Shown: positions 1-5,152 of the stretch, in pieces
Position numbering within the stretch: position 1 is the stretch's first letter
How the letters are laid out: every line of letters begins with the position of its first letter
Assembly (NCBI GenBank): GCA_030654635.1
Contig: JAURXE010000265.1
Span: 1-6,099, forward strand
DNA length: 6,099 nt
Reading direction: 5' to 3'
Origin: Pseudomonas sp.
GTDB lineage: Bacteria > Pseudomonadota > Gammaproteobacteria > Pseudomonadales > Pseudomonadaceae
Made by a program: the position numbers and the translations under genes
Notes under the pieces: model-generated
The model's input: the letters and a program-made list of their open reading frames with translations, nothing else
What the model was told of the DNA's origin: nothing
Database searches by the model: none

Positions 1-234
1 CAATGCGGCCAGGGTGCTATGGACGCCCTGACCCATCTCGGCGCGCGGGGTGATGATGGTTACGCCGCGCTGGTCGATGATCAGATAAGGGTTGAGCACG
101 CTCGCCCCGACGCTGGCGCCCAGTGGGTTGGGGTAGGGCTGACGGTATTGGTACACGCCAAAAGCCACGCCGCCGGCGACGGCGACCGAGCCCAGCAAGA
201 AGGCGCGACGGGTGATGGTGCCTGCTGTGGCCAT
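1..234 (-). CDS. iorB: Isoquinoline 1-oxidoreductase-like molybdopterin subunit, N-terminal part (runs off left edge)
   Basis: This is the large catalytic subunit of a xanthine-oxidase-family molybdenum hydroxylase. Only the first 78 codons are in the window. The protein opens with a twin-arginine signal (TRRAFLLGS at residues 8-16 from the chosen start) followed by a hydrophobic stretch, so export by Tat to the periplasmic side is expected. After the signal come PYPNPLG and then ITPRAEMGQGVHSTLAAL, the conserved opening segment of IorB/aldehyde-dehydrogenase-type subunits. It follows iorA on the same strand, matching the usual small-then-large subunit order. An ATG at 240 overlaps the iorA stop as ATGA but lies only 1 nt from the Shine-Dalgarno. 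The ATG at 234 has a 7-nt spacer and is preferred. The substrate cannot be told: isoquinoline is only the founding member's substrate, and many relatives oxidise aldehydes or other N-heterocycles. Confidence 0.85.
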   Translation of the reverse strand, partial: MATAGTITRRAFLLGSVAVAGGVAFGVYQYRQPYPNPLGASVGASVLNPYLIIDQRGVTIITPRAEMGQGVHSTLAAL

Positions 235-236
235 GC

Positions 237-692
237 TCATACCTCCTTTAATGCTTTGGCCGCTGCATGCACGGCAGTGCGGATGCGCGGGTAGGTGCCA
301 CAGCGGCACAGGTTGCTCATCGCGGTATCTATTTCGGCGTCGCTGGGCGCCGGGTTTTGCTCGAGCAAACTGGCGGCGGCCATGATTTGCCCGGGCTGAC
401 AGTAACCACATTGGGCCACCTGTTGCTCGATCCAGATCTGCTGGATCAGGTGCAGATGCTGCGGGTTGCCGAGGCCTTCGATGGTGGTCACCGGGCCCCA
501 TACGCTGCTCACCGGGATTGAGCAGGAGCGCACCGCGGTGCCGGCAATATGCACGGTGCAGGCGCCACACTGGGCGATGCCGCAGCCGAACTTGGTGCCG
601 GTCAGGCCCAGCTCATCGCGTAGCACCCAGAGCAGCGGCATGTCCGGTTCGACATCGACCTGTAGCTGTTTGCCGTTGATGGTCAGGTTCAT
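237..692 (-). CDS. iorA: Isoquinoline 1-oxidoreductase-like [2Fe-2S] subunit
   Basis: This is the small iron-sulfur subunit (151 aa, full length for the family) that passes electrons from the molybdenum cofactor of the large subunit. The N-terminal plant-ferredoxin-type domain carries C37, C42, C45 and C57 ([13 protein letters not shown]). The C-terminal helical [2Fe-2S] domain carries C95, C98, C129 and C131 (CGYCQPGQ and [11 protein letters not shown]). All eight cluster ligands are present. The start is supported by GGAG at 701-704 with an 8-nt spacer. There is no signal peptide of its own, and such subunits usually travel with the Tat-tagged large subunit. It is followed directly by iorB. 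Family membership is secure. The exact substrate, and whether the enzyme should be called isoquinoline, quinoline or aldehyde oxidoreductase, are not decidable from this gene. Confidence 0.92.
   Translation of the reverse strand: MNLTINGKQLQVDVEPDMPLLWVLRDELGLTGTKFGCGIAQCGACTVHIAGTAVRSCSIPVSSVWGPVTTIEGLGNPQHLHLIQQIWIEQQVAQCGYCQPGQIMAAASLLEQNPAPSDAEIDTAMSNLCRCGTYPRIRTAVHAAAKALKEV
242..249 (-). promoter_or_regulatory. Strong Shine-Dalgarno inside the end of iorA, setting the iorB start
   Basis: The minus strand reads AAAGGAGG here, a near-perfect anti-16S match lying within the last codons of iorA. The spacer is 1 nt to the ATG at 240 and 7 nt to the ATG at 234. This favours the second ATG, so the two genes most likely do not use the ATGA stop-start overlap. 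The placement still implies translational coupling of the two subunits. Confidence 0.7.
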
Positions 693-800
693 CGAGCAGT
701 CTCCAGGGGCCGGGCATTTGCGGTTAGTCCGGTGCTAAAACCGGGCGGATGATCGAGCGGGTAGCTGGTCAGCATAGGGCTTGGCCAGGCATTTGTATTT

Positions 801-879
801 GCTTGCCGACCGGTATTCAGCTGGCAATTGTTACCCTATTTGTGCCGCCGCTGGCCAGCCGGTAGGCACCTGGCAATCG
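801..879. repeat. 30-bp imperfect direct repeat, two units 49 bp apart (801-830, 850-879)
   Basis: The two units match at 23 of 30 positions with no gaps. Shared blocks in identical register are GCT, GCC, CCGGTA (810-815 and 859-864), CA, and CTGGCAAT (821-828 and 870-877). The 49-bp period is close to five helical turns. Two sites on roughly one DNA face between divergent promoters look like paired binding sites for a regulator of bufA, iorA or both. The regulator is not known, and no third copy in register was seen. Confidence 0.6.
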
Positions 880-947
880 CGTCTAGGAGGGGCGGCACCT
901 CAATGCAAGCCAGCACGAGTAGCGAGGGTTATTTTTTCAGGGTCGCT

Positions 948-976
948 GTAACGCGGCTACACAGTGGTTCTCTACT
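948..976 (+). promoter_or_regulatory. Possible ECF-sigma-type promoter of bufA
   Basis: GTAACG at 948-953 is followed by a 17-nt spacer and TCTACT at 971-976, about 64 bp before the bufA start. The upstream element resembles GTAAC-type -35 boxes of ECF sigma factors. In Caulobacter, bufferin genes belong to the SigF regulon, whose promoters carry GTAACC. The downstream element is not a close match to that regulon's -10, and short motifs of this kind arise by chance. No better sigma-70 pair was seen here. Confidence 0.25.
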
Positions 977-1039
977 TAGTTGTCAGGCTTAAACATTTTG
1001 TTGAGGTCGACGCCCCTAACTACAGCTTGAGGATTTGCC

Positions 1040-1297
1040 ATGATCGCTAAAAAAACCGTAAGCCAGACTGGCGCCGCTTTGGCTCTGGCTGCCGCTGGTT
1101 TGTTCGCCAGTTTGTCGACCCAGGTAATGGCGGACGAAGCCAAGGTACAGTGCTTCGGTATCAACGGTTGCAAAGGTCAGAACGATTGCAAAACTGCCAA
1201 AAACTCGTGCAAAGGTCACGGCGAATGCAAGGGCATGGGTTTTAAAGAAATGACCCTGGCCGCCTGCACAGAGGCGGGTGGTACCGTCGGTAAATAA
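1040..1297 (+). CDS. bufA: Bufferin-type precursor peptide (BufA family, six cysteines, Sec signal)
   Basis: This 85-aa protein is the presumed substrate of the two downstream enzymes. Residues 1-31 form a Sec signal peptide: K4 and K5, a hydrophobic alanine/leucine core at about 11-25, and a VMA site before D32. The mature part of about 54 aa is lysine- and glycine-rich and carries six cysteines (C38, C44, C50, C57, C63, C76). The motifs are CFGINGCKGQNDCK and SCKGHGECKGMGF, matching the periplasmic bufferin metallophore precursors. In characterised members, cysteines are converted to 5-thiooxazoles and the product binds copper. A tandem 13-residue unit (44-56, 57-69) is visible, underlain by an exact 11-bp DNA repeat at 1169-1179 and 1208-1218. 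The start is supported by GAGG at 1029-1032 with a 7-nt spacer. The sequence looks closer to the BufA2-like than the classical DUF2282 (BufA1) subtype, but I am not certain. Which cysteines are modified is unknown. Confidence 0.86.
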   Translation: MIAKKTVSQTGAALALAAAGLFASLSTQVMADEAKVQCFGINGCKGQNDCKTAKNSCKGHGECKGMGFKEMTLAACTEAGGTVGK

Positions 1298-1304
1298 GCC
1301 TGTG

Positions 1305-1337
1305 GCTGATGGCCGGCAGCGGCCATCAGCACTTTTT
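1305..1337 (+). terminator. Intra-operon hairpin with T5 tract between bufA and bufB (leaky terminator)
   Basis: A perfect 11-bp stem (1305-1315 with 1320-1330, GCTGATGGCCG and its complement) closes on the tetraloop GCAG. It is followed after AC by TTTTT at 1333-1337. This has the form of an intrinsic terminator with a short T tract. It begins 8 nt after the bufA stop and ends just before the bufB Shine-Dalgarno at 1339-1342. Because bufB and bufC have no other evident promoter, partial read-through is the likely mode. That would yield much precursor mRNA and little enzyme mRNA. The stem may also protect the bufA transcript from 3' decay. Confidence 0.65.
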
Positions 1338-1348
1338 GGGAGTGTTGC

Positions 1349-2194
1349 ATGTCATCCACTATGGCGACGCTTGGCTATGGCCTGGGCTTGCGCAATCACT
1401 ACTACGACGAGATTCTCCAGCAGCGCCCGGCGGTGGACTGGTTCGAAATTCTCTCGGAAAATTACTTGGTTGATGGTGGCAAGGCGCTGTATTACCTCGA
1501 CGCCATCGGCGAGCACTACCCCCTGGTCATGCATGGCGTGTCGCTGTCGATCGGTGGCCCCCATGGGCTGGATCTGGACTATCTGCAGCGGCTCAAACAA
1601 CTGGCGACGCGAGTAAAACCGGCCTGGATCTCCGACCATTTGTGCTGGTGCCGCGGCAACGCCCATCAGCTGCATGACCTGTTGCCGCTGCCCTACAGCG
1701 AAGAAAGCCTGCAGCATGTGGCCGCCCGCGTACGTCAGGTGCAGGACGTGCTGGAGCGGCCGCTGGTGCTGGAAAACGTCTCCAGCTACCTGCGCACGGC
1801 TAACGATCAATTCAGCGAGTGGGAGTTTCTCGCCCGGCTGACCGAGTTGAGCGGTTGCGAGCTATTGCTCGACGTTAACAACGTTTATGTCAGCGCCCGC
1901 AATCATGGTTTTGATCCCTGGAGCTTTATCAGCGGCTTGCCGGCGCAATGCATTCGTCAACTGCATCTGGCCGGGCACAGCGACTATGGCGATTATGTGA
2001 TCGACACCCACGACCAGCCGATTGGCGATCCGGTCTGGCAGCTTTATCAGCGCACCCTGCAGCACCTCGGGCCGGTCGCTACCCTGATCGAACGCGACGA
2101 TAACTACCCGCCGTTTAGCGAGCTGCTGGCTGAATTGCACCGGGCCCGTGAACTCGGCCAGGCAGCCTTGACTGAGCGCGCCCTATGCGCCTGA
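1349..2194 (+). CDS. bufB: MNIO (DUF692) multinuclear non-heme iron oxidative enzyme, bufferin maturase
   Basis: This TIM-barrel enzyme (281 aa, normal length) belongs to the DUF692/MNIO family, which includes MbnB of methanobactin biosynthesis and HvfB. It uses two or three irons and O2 to rearrange cysteines of a peptide substrate. Family motifs appear in order: GLGLR (11-15), FEILSENY (32-39), VMHGVSLSIG (60-69), ISDHLCW (94-100), ENVSSYL (142-148), LLDVNNVYVSA (173-183), HLAGH (206-210), DTHDQPI (219-225) and ERDDN (248-252). Likely metal ligands by family pattern are H62, H97, E142, D175, H206 or H210, D219, H221 and E248, so the site looks intact. GGAG at 1339-1342 with a 6-nt spacer supports the start. 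The bufC start overlaps its last 10 nt. No signal peptide is present, so it acts in the cytoplasm on BufA before export. The exact modification made here is inferred from relatives. Confidence 0.93.
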   Translation: MSSTMATLGYGLGLRNHYYDEILQQRPAVDWFEILSENYLVDGGKALYYLDAIGEHYPLVMHGVSLSIGGPHGLDLDYLQRLKQLATRVKPAWISDHLCWCRGNAHQLHDLLPLPYSEESLQHVAARVRQVQDVLERPLVLENVSSYLRTANDQFSEWEFLARLTELSGCELLLDVNNVYVSARNHGFDPWSFISGLPAQCIRQLHLAGHSDYGDYVIDTHDQPIGDPVWQLYQRTLQHLGPVATLIERDDNYPPFSELLAELHRARELGQAALTERALCA

Positions 2195-2970
2195 ACGACT
2201 GGCAACTGGCGGTTGAGGCCTATTTGCTCGGCGCCGATGCGCAACCGAATGCCGCCTTACAGACCAGCCTGGTCGGCAGCCCGAACTTGTCGGTTGAGCA
2301 AGGTTTGGCGATTTATCATCACGCCTACCGTGCCCGCTTGCTGGGGGTCATGCAGGAAGATTTCCCGGCCGTGCATTACTGGTTGGGCGATGAAGAGTTT
2401 GACCGGCTGGTGCAGGCCTATCTGGACGCCCACCCATCGCGGCACTTCAGTTTGCGCTGGCTCGGCGAGCGCTTCGCCGAGTTTATCCAGCAGCAGCTGG
2501 ACCCGCAGCAGGGCGCGCCACTGGTCGAGCTGGCGCGGCTGGAATGGGCCTTCACCCTGGCCTTCGATGCACTGCCCGGCGCGCCGCTGAACCTGCAGCA
2601 GATGGCCAGCTTGCCGCCTGCGGACTGGCCTGGTTTGCAGGTGCAACTGTTGCCCTGCGTGCAACGGCTAAGGCTTGAATACAACAGCCTGGCGCTCTGG
2701 CAGGCGGCCAAAGCCGCGGGTGAATTCCCGCCGAGCAGCCGCTTGGCGCAGCCGATGCTCTGTTTGCTTTGGCGCCATGAGCTGATCAGCCAATACCGCA
2801 GCTTTGCCCCAGACGAAGCCGCCGCGCTGCTGGGCATGTGCGTTGCCGGTTGGAATTTTTCCCAGCTCTGCGAGCAACTCGCCGAGCACGGCGAACAGGC
2901 CCCGGCCAAGGCCGCCGGTTGGCTCAAGCAGTGGCTGAGTGAAGGGCTGCTGCAGCGTGAACCGGCTTAG
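2185..2970 (+). CDS. bufC: DUF2063 / HvfC-BufC family MNIO partner protein
   Basis: This 261-aa soluble protein is the standard companion of DUF692 enzymes and is thought to present the precursor peptide to the MNIO. The N-terminal DUF2063 domain is clear: LAIYHHAYRARLLGVMQEDFP (split at 41-50 and 51-61) followed by YWLGDEEF (65-72), then HPSRHFSLRWLGERFAEF (83-100) and LARLEWA (116-122). The C-terminal part (about 145-261) is the divergent helical region seen in this family, with RHELISQYR-like and LLGMCVAGWNFSQLCEQL segments. The start ATG overlaps the end of bufB by 10 nt in another frame and has only a weak Shine-Dalgarno, so coupling to bufB translation is expected. It is the last gene of the cluster. 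No DoxX-type bufD follows, and the next gene is convergent. Confidence 0.9.
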   Translation: MRLNDWQLAVEAYLLGADAQPNAALQTSLVGSPNLSVEQGLAIYHHAYRARLLGVMQEDFPAVHYWLGDEEFDRLVQAYLDAHPSRHFSLRWLGERFAEFIQQQLDPQQGAPLVELARLEWAFTLAFDALPGAPLNLQQMASLPPADWPGLQVQLLPCVQRLRLEYNSLALWQAAKAAGEFPPSSRLAQPMLCLLWRHELISQYRSFAPDEAAALLGMCVAGWNFSQLCEQLAEHGEQAPAKAAGWLKQWLSEGLLQREPA

Positions 2971-2975
2971 CCGGT
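2961..2975 (+). other. Short inverted repeat over the bufC stop codon
   Basis: ACCGGC and GCCGGT form a 6-bp stem around TTA, spanning the bufC stop. A third arm, ACCGGC at 3002-3007, could pair with the second one and is followed shortly by TTTT at 3013-3016. The 44-bp gap between convergent genes holds no strong intrinsic terminator for either strand. This may be a weak end signal or chance. Confidence 0.25.
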
Positions 2976-3014
2976 CGTTGAAAACCAGTGTCACTGCGCT
3001 AACCGGCCACGCTT

Positions 3015-3971
3015 TTAGCCTGCGTAAACCGTGGTCTGGTTGCGGCCGCCTTTTTTCGAGGCATACAGCGCCTGGTCGGCCCGTTCGATCAGCTGCTTAT
3101 GTTCGTCGAGCGGTAGGCTGAGGTCGGCCACCCCGAGGCTGACGGTGAAGCTGATGCGCTGATCTTCATGGCTGACCACCAGCGCTGCAATCCCTTGGCG
3201 CAGGCGTTCGGCAAACACCCGGGCGCCAGCGCTGTCGATATCCGGCATCAGGATTACAAACTCCTCGCCACCATAACGGCCGGCGTAGTCGGTATCACGT
3301 ACCTGTTCGCGGATGACCTCGGCGACCGCTTCAATCACCTTGTCGCCAGCCGGGTGACCATGGGTGTCGTTGATCTTCTTGAAGTGGTCGATATCGAACA
3401 TCACCAGCGCGGCATTGCTCTGGTAGCGGCGGTGCCGGGCGTATTCGTGGGCCAGGCATTCTTCCCAGTAGCCGCGGTTGTGCAGGCCGGTCAGGCGGTC
3501 GGTGCGGGCCAGTTGCTTGAGTTGCCGGTTGGCGCCCTGCAACTGCTGCTTATTCACCGCCACATCGGTGACGTCGTAAATGATCAGGCAGATATGTTCG
3601 ATGCTGCTGTTGGTGGAGAGCACCGGCAGTATGGTGGTGTTCTGGTACATGAACTCTTCCTGCCCGGTGATTGGCTGGTAGTTCTTGAAGCGCACTAAGT
3701 AGGGCCGCTGTTCCCAAATGGTGAACGTGGGCGTGCCAAGGGTCACCACGCTTTCGACTTTGTGGCGAAACCAGTCTTCCTCCAGCTCTGGGAAAATACT
3801 GAAAATCGACTGTTTGTAAACCTCGCTGGGTAAGCGCCCAGAGCGATTTTCCATAAAGGTGTTCCAGGTTTTCACCTGGTATTGACGGTCGAGCAGCACC
3901 ACACCGACATCGATGCTTTGCAGGATTGCCAGCAGCCGGTGAAACTCGTTGAAATCCAGGTTATCGCTCAT
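3015..3971 (-). CDS. PAS-GGDEF diguanylate cyclase
   Basis: This 318-aa cytoplasmic protein makes c-di-GMP from two GTP. The N-terminal region (about 10-135) is a PAS-type sensor: IDVGVVLLDRQYQVKTWN at 20-37, then a core ending in HICLIIYDVTD (126-136). A short helical linker (about 137-155) joins it to the GGDEF domain (about 156-318). The catalytic motif is GGEEF at 234-238. The metal site includes D193 in FDIDHFKKIND, and the entry motif is RTDRLTGLHNRGYW. An RxxD inhibitory site (R225-D228) sits exactly five residues before GGEEF, so product feedback is expected. There are no membrane segments. The start lies 2 nt after the stop of the receiver-CheC gene, which implies coupled translation and a shared function. 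The PAS ligand is not evident. Confidence 0.94.
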   Translation of the reverse strand: MSDNLDFNEFHRLLAILQSIDVGVVLLDRQYQVKTWNTFMENRSGRLPSEVYKQSIFSIFPELEEDWFRHKVESVVTLGTPTFTIWEQRPYLVRFKNYQPITGQEEFMYQNTTILPVLSTNSSIEHICLIIYDVTDVAVNKQQLQGANRQLKQLARTDRLTGLHNRGYWEECLAHEYARHRRYQSNAALVMFDIDHFKKINDTHGHPAGDKVIEAVAEVIREQVRDTDYAGRYGGEEFVILMPDIDSAGARVFAERLRQGIAALVVSHEDQRISFTVSLGVADLSLPLDEHKQLIERADQALYASKKGGRNQTTVYAG

Positions 3972-3973
3972 GT

Positions 3974-4972
3974 TCAGTTCATCAGGTAATCAAGCTTGTT
4001 GGACAGCAAGGCCACCGACTCTTCGGTGAACAGCAGCAGCAAGTCGAAATGAATATTGTGGCCTTCAATGCTGTAGCTGATCTCCACCGCCAGGGTGCTC
4101 TTCCAGCGCGGCCGGTTGAGGCGGATCAGCTCGTCAATGGAGGCATGCTCACCGAGTACCATCGGATGGCTTTTGGAAAACTGCACATCCACTTGCTCGG
4201 CAATGCCGCTTAGGCAGGCGCCAATCAAGATGGTCGACAGGTCGAGGAGCATTTCCATCGGCGAGTATTCGGTGGAAAACCAACGCATCAGCTGAGCCAT
4301 GTCGTCGACTTCCGAGTCATGGAAGATCAACAACGCCTCACCGGCAATGCCGCCGCCGATAAAGCCCTGGCACACTGCGGTGAGGTCGCCGCCGCGCTGC
4401 AAGTCGGCCAGCGCCATATGCAACTCACCGGCCTCGAAGGTGCTGACATTCGGCACCGGCAGGTGCACGAACACACCCAGTACCCGCGCCAGTAAGGCAG
4501 CGGCCCGGCCCATGGCGACGTTGATCACCTCCCGAAAGGCATCGGGGAAACTGATACTCGACTCGACACCGAGCGCCCGTGGCGCAACGGCACCTTGGCT
4601 GGTGGCGAGCAGCCCGAGGCGTTCCAGGGTTTCTTTTAGCAAGTCCGGGTCAGCCGGCTTTTGCACAAAGGCCAGGGCGCCCAACTCCATCACCCGTTCA
4701 ACGGCCTGTGCCTGTACATCGCCCGACACCACAATGACTTTGCAGCTCAGGCCTTCGGTATTGAGCGCGGCGAGCACCTCGTAGCCATCCATCTCCGGCA
4801 TGGTCAGGTCGAGCAGCAGCACCTCGGTCTGGCCACGTCGCAGAATCGCCATGGCTTCCAGGCCATTGGCCGCCTGTTCGATGGCCACCGGCCAGTCGGC
4901 GGGCAGCGCGCGCAGCAATTGCTTGCGCGCCATATTGGAGTCATCACAAATCAATAGAGAACAAACTGTCAT
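3974..4972 (-). CDS. Response regulator with CheC-type phosphatase output domain (REC-CheC)
   Basis: Numbering is from the ATG at 4972 (332 aa). Residues 4-125 are a receiver domain: acidic pocket D10 and D11, phosphoacceptor D55 in LLLDLTMPEMDG, S83 in VVSGD, and K105 in VQKP. Residues about 138-332 are a CheC/CheX-like domain, the fold that dephosphorylates CheY-P. The first catalytic motif matches the CheC pattern exactly: D144-x3-E148-x2-N151-x22-P174. The pseudo-symmetric second helix reads DLSTILIGACLSGIAEQV (244-261) with D and T where E and N are expected, so that site is probably dead. No DNA-binding domain is present. A GTG at 4981 would add three residues, but the ATG at 4972 has AGAAG 8 nt upstream. 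It forms a pair with the downstream diguanylate cyclase. The cognate kinase is not in the window. Confidence 0.9.
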   Translation of the reverse strand: MTVCSLLICDDSNMARKQLLRALPADWPVAIEQAANGLEAMAILRRGQTEVLLLDLTMPEMDGYEVLAALNTEGLSCKVIVVSGDVQAQAVERVMELGALAFVQKPADPDLLKETLERLGLLATSQGAVAPRALGVESSISFPDAFREVINVAMGRAAALLARVLGVFVHLPVPNVSTFEAGELHMALADLQRGGDLTAVCQGFIGGGIAGEALLIFHDSEVDDMAQLMRWFSTEYSPMEMLLDLSTILIGACLSGIAEQVDVQFSKSHPMVLGEHASIDELIRLNRPRWKSTLAVEISYSIEGHNIHFDLLLLFTEESVALLSNKLDYLMN

Positions 4973-5004
4973 ACATAGCACTTCTTATTATCGTGATGCC
5001 CAGG

Positions 5005-5034
5005 GCTGCGGCTTTGCAGAGCAAAAGCCGCAGC
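5005..5034 (-). other. Perfect 11-bp hairpin upstream of the REC-CheC gene
   Basis: Arms 5005-5015 (GCTGCGGCTTT) and 5024-5034 pair perfectly around an 8-nt loop. An alternative fold extends the stem to 13 bp with a single bulged A and a 3-nt loop. No T tract follows on either strand, so it is not a classical intrinsic terminator. It sits 33 nt before the REC-CheC start and could be a structured leader, an mRNA end-stabilising stem or a Rho-assisted stop. Confidence 0.5.
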
Positions 5035-5077
5035 GACGTTGTGCTGTTTGACGGTAATCGAAAGGTCGATGGCTTAC

Positions 5078-5148
5078 CACCGCCACGGTCAATGCCTGCC
5101 GCAGACAAGCGGCAAGGTACTCAAGGTGATGGATTAGTCGTGGCGGTG
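5078..5148. other. Nested inverted repeats just past the DUF2721 gene
   Basis: An outer perfect 10-bp stem pairs CACCGCCACG (5078-5087) with CGTGGCGGTG (5139-5148). Inside it a second stem pairs TGCCGC (5097-5102) with GCGGCA (5109-5114), extendable by two further G-C pairs past a bulged A at 5115. The outer arm begins 5 nt after the DUF2721 stop. Together with the hairpin at 5005-5034, it fills much of a 180-bp gap that has no gene. No T tract follows on the minus strand. Confidence 0.5.
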
Positions 5149-5152
5149 ATGT

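Larger units (their letters stand above)
693..1039. other. Divergent intergenic region between iorA and bufA
   Basis: These 347 bp between two divergent genes contain no convincing gene. They hold a 30-bp imperfect direct repeat (801-830 and 850-879), the palindrome GCTGGCCAGC at 850-859 with a related TTGGCCAGG at 781-789, a possible ECF-type promoter at 948-976, and a T6 run at 932-937. A 29-codon frame (ATG 903 to TAA 992) has AGGAGG at 885-890 but a long 12-nt spacer. It is kept only as a weak leader-peptide candidate. No clear sigma-70 promoter was found for iorA. The region must carry the control of both operons. Confidence 0.7.

Noticed and set aside
729..744. Small CCGGT/ACCGG hairpin in the iorA leader
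   Set aside because: It has only 5 bp with a 6-nt loop, no T tract and no partner signal. Such stems are frequent by chance at this base composition.
1352..1810. 152-codon minus-strand frame inside bufB
   Set aside because: It is antisense to conserved MNIO motifs. The VVVVIAQAQAIAKRR end is a frame artefact.
2418..2927. 169-codon minus-strand frame inside bufC
   Set aside because: It is a shadow of bufC on the other strand, serine/alanine/cysteine-rich without motifs and without its own ribosome site.
2986..2996. CAGTGTCACTG palindrome in the bufC/cyclase convergent gap
   Set aside because: With a single central base it can fold only into a 4-bp stem. It is too short to call a terminator or operator.
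3168..3698. Long open frame (176 codons) on the plus strand opposite the diguanylate cyclase
   Set aside because: It lies wholly antisense to a gene with intact PAS and GGDEF motifs. Its composition (many V, A, G, H, Q) is typical of antisense frames in GC-rich DNA, and no family features are seen.
4299..4784. 161-codon plus-strand frame opposite the REC-CheC gene
   Set aside because: It is serine/threonine/arginine-rich antisense translation of a gene with verified receiver and CheC residues.
4979..4981. GTG as start of the REC-CheC gene
   Set aside because: The ATG at 4972 has a better-placed AGAAG ribosome site and gives the usual short N-terminus before the first receiver strand.
4981..4995. 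GATAAT-like -10 element just upstream of the REC-CheC start
   Set aside because: No acceptable -35 lies 16-18 nt upstream, and transcription would start inside the ribosome-binding region.
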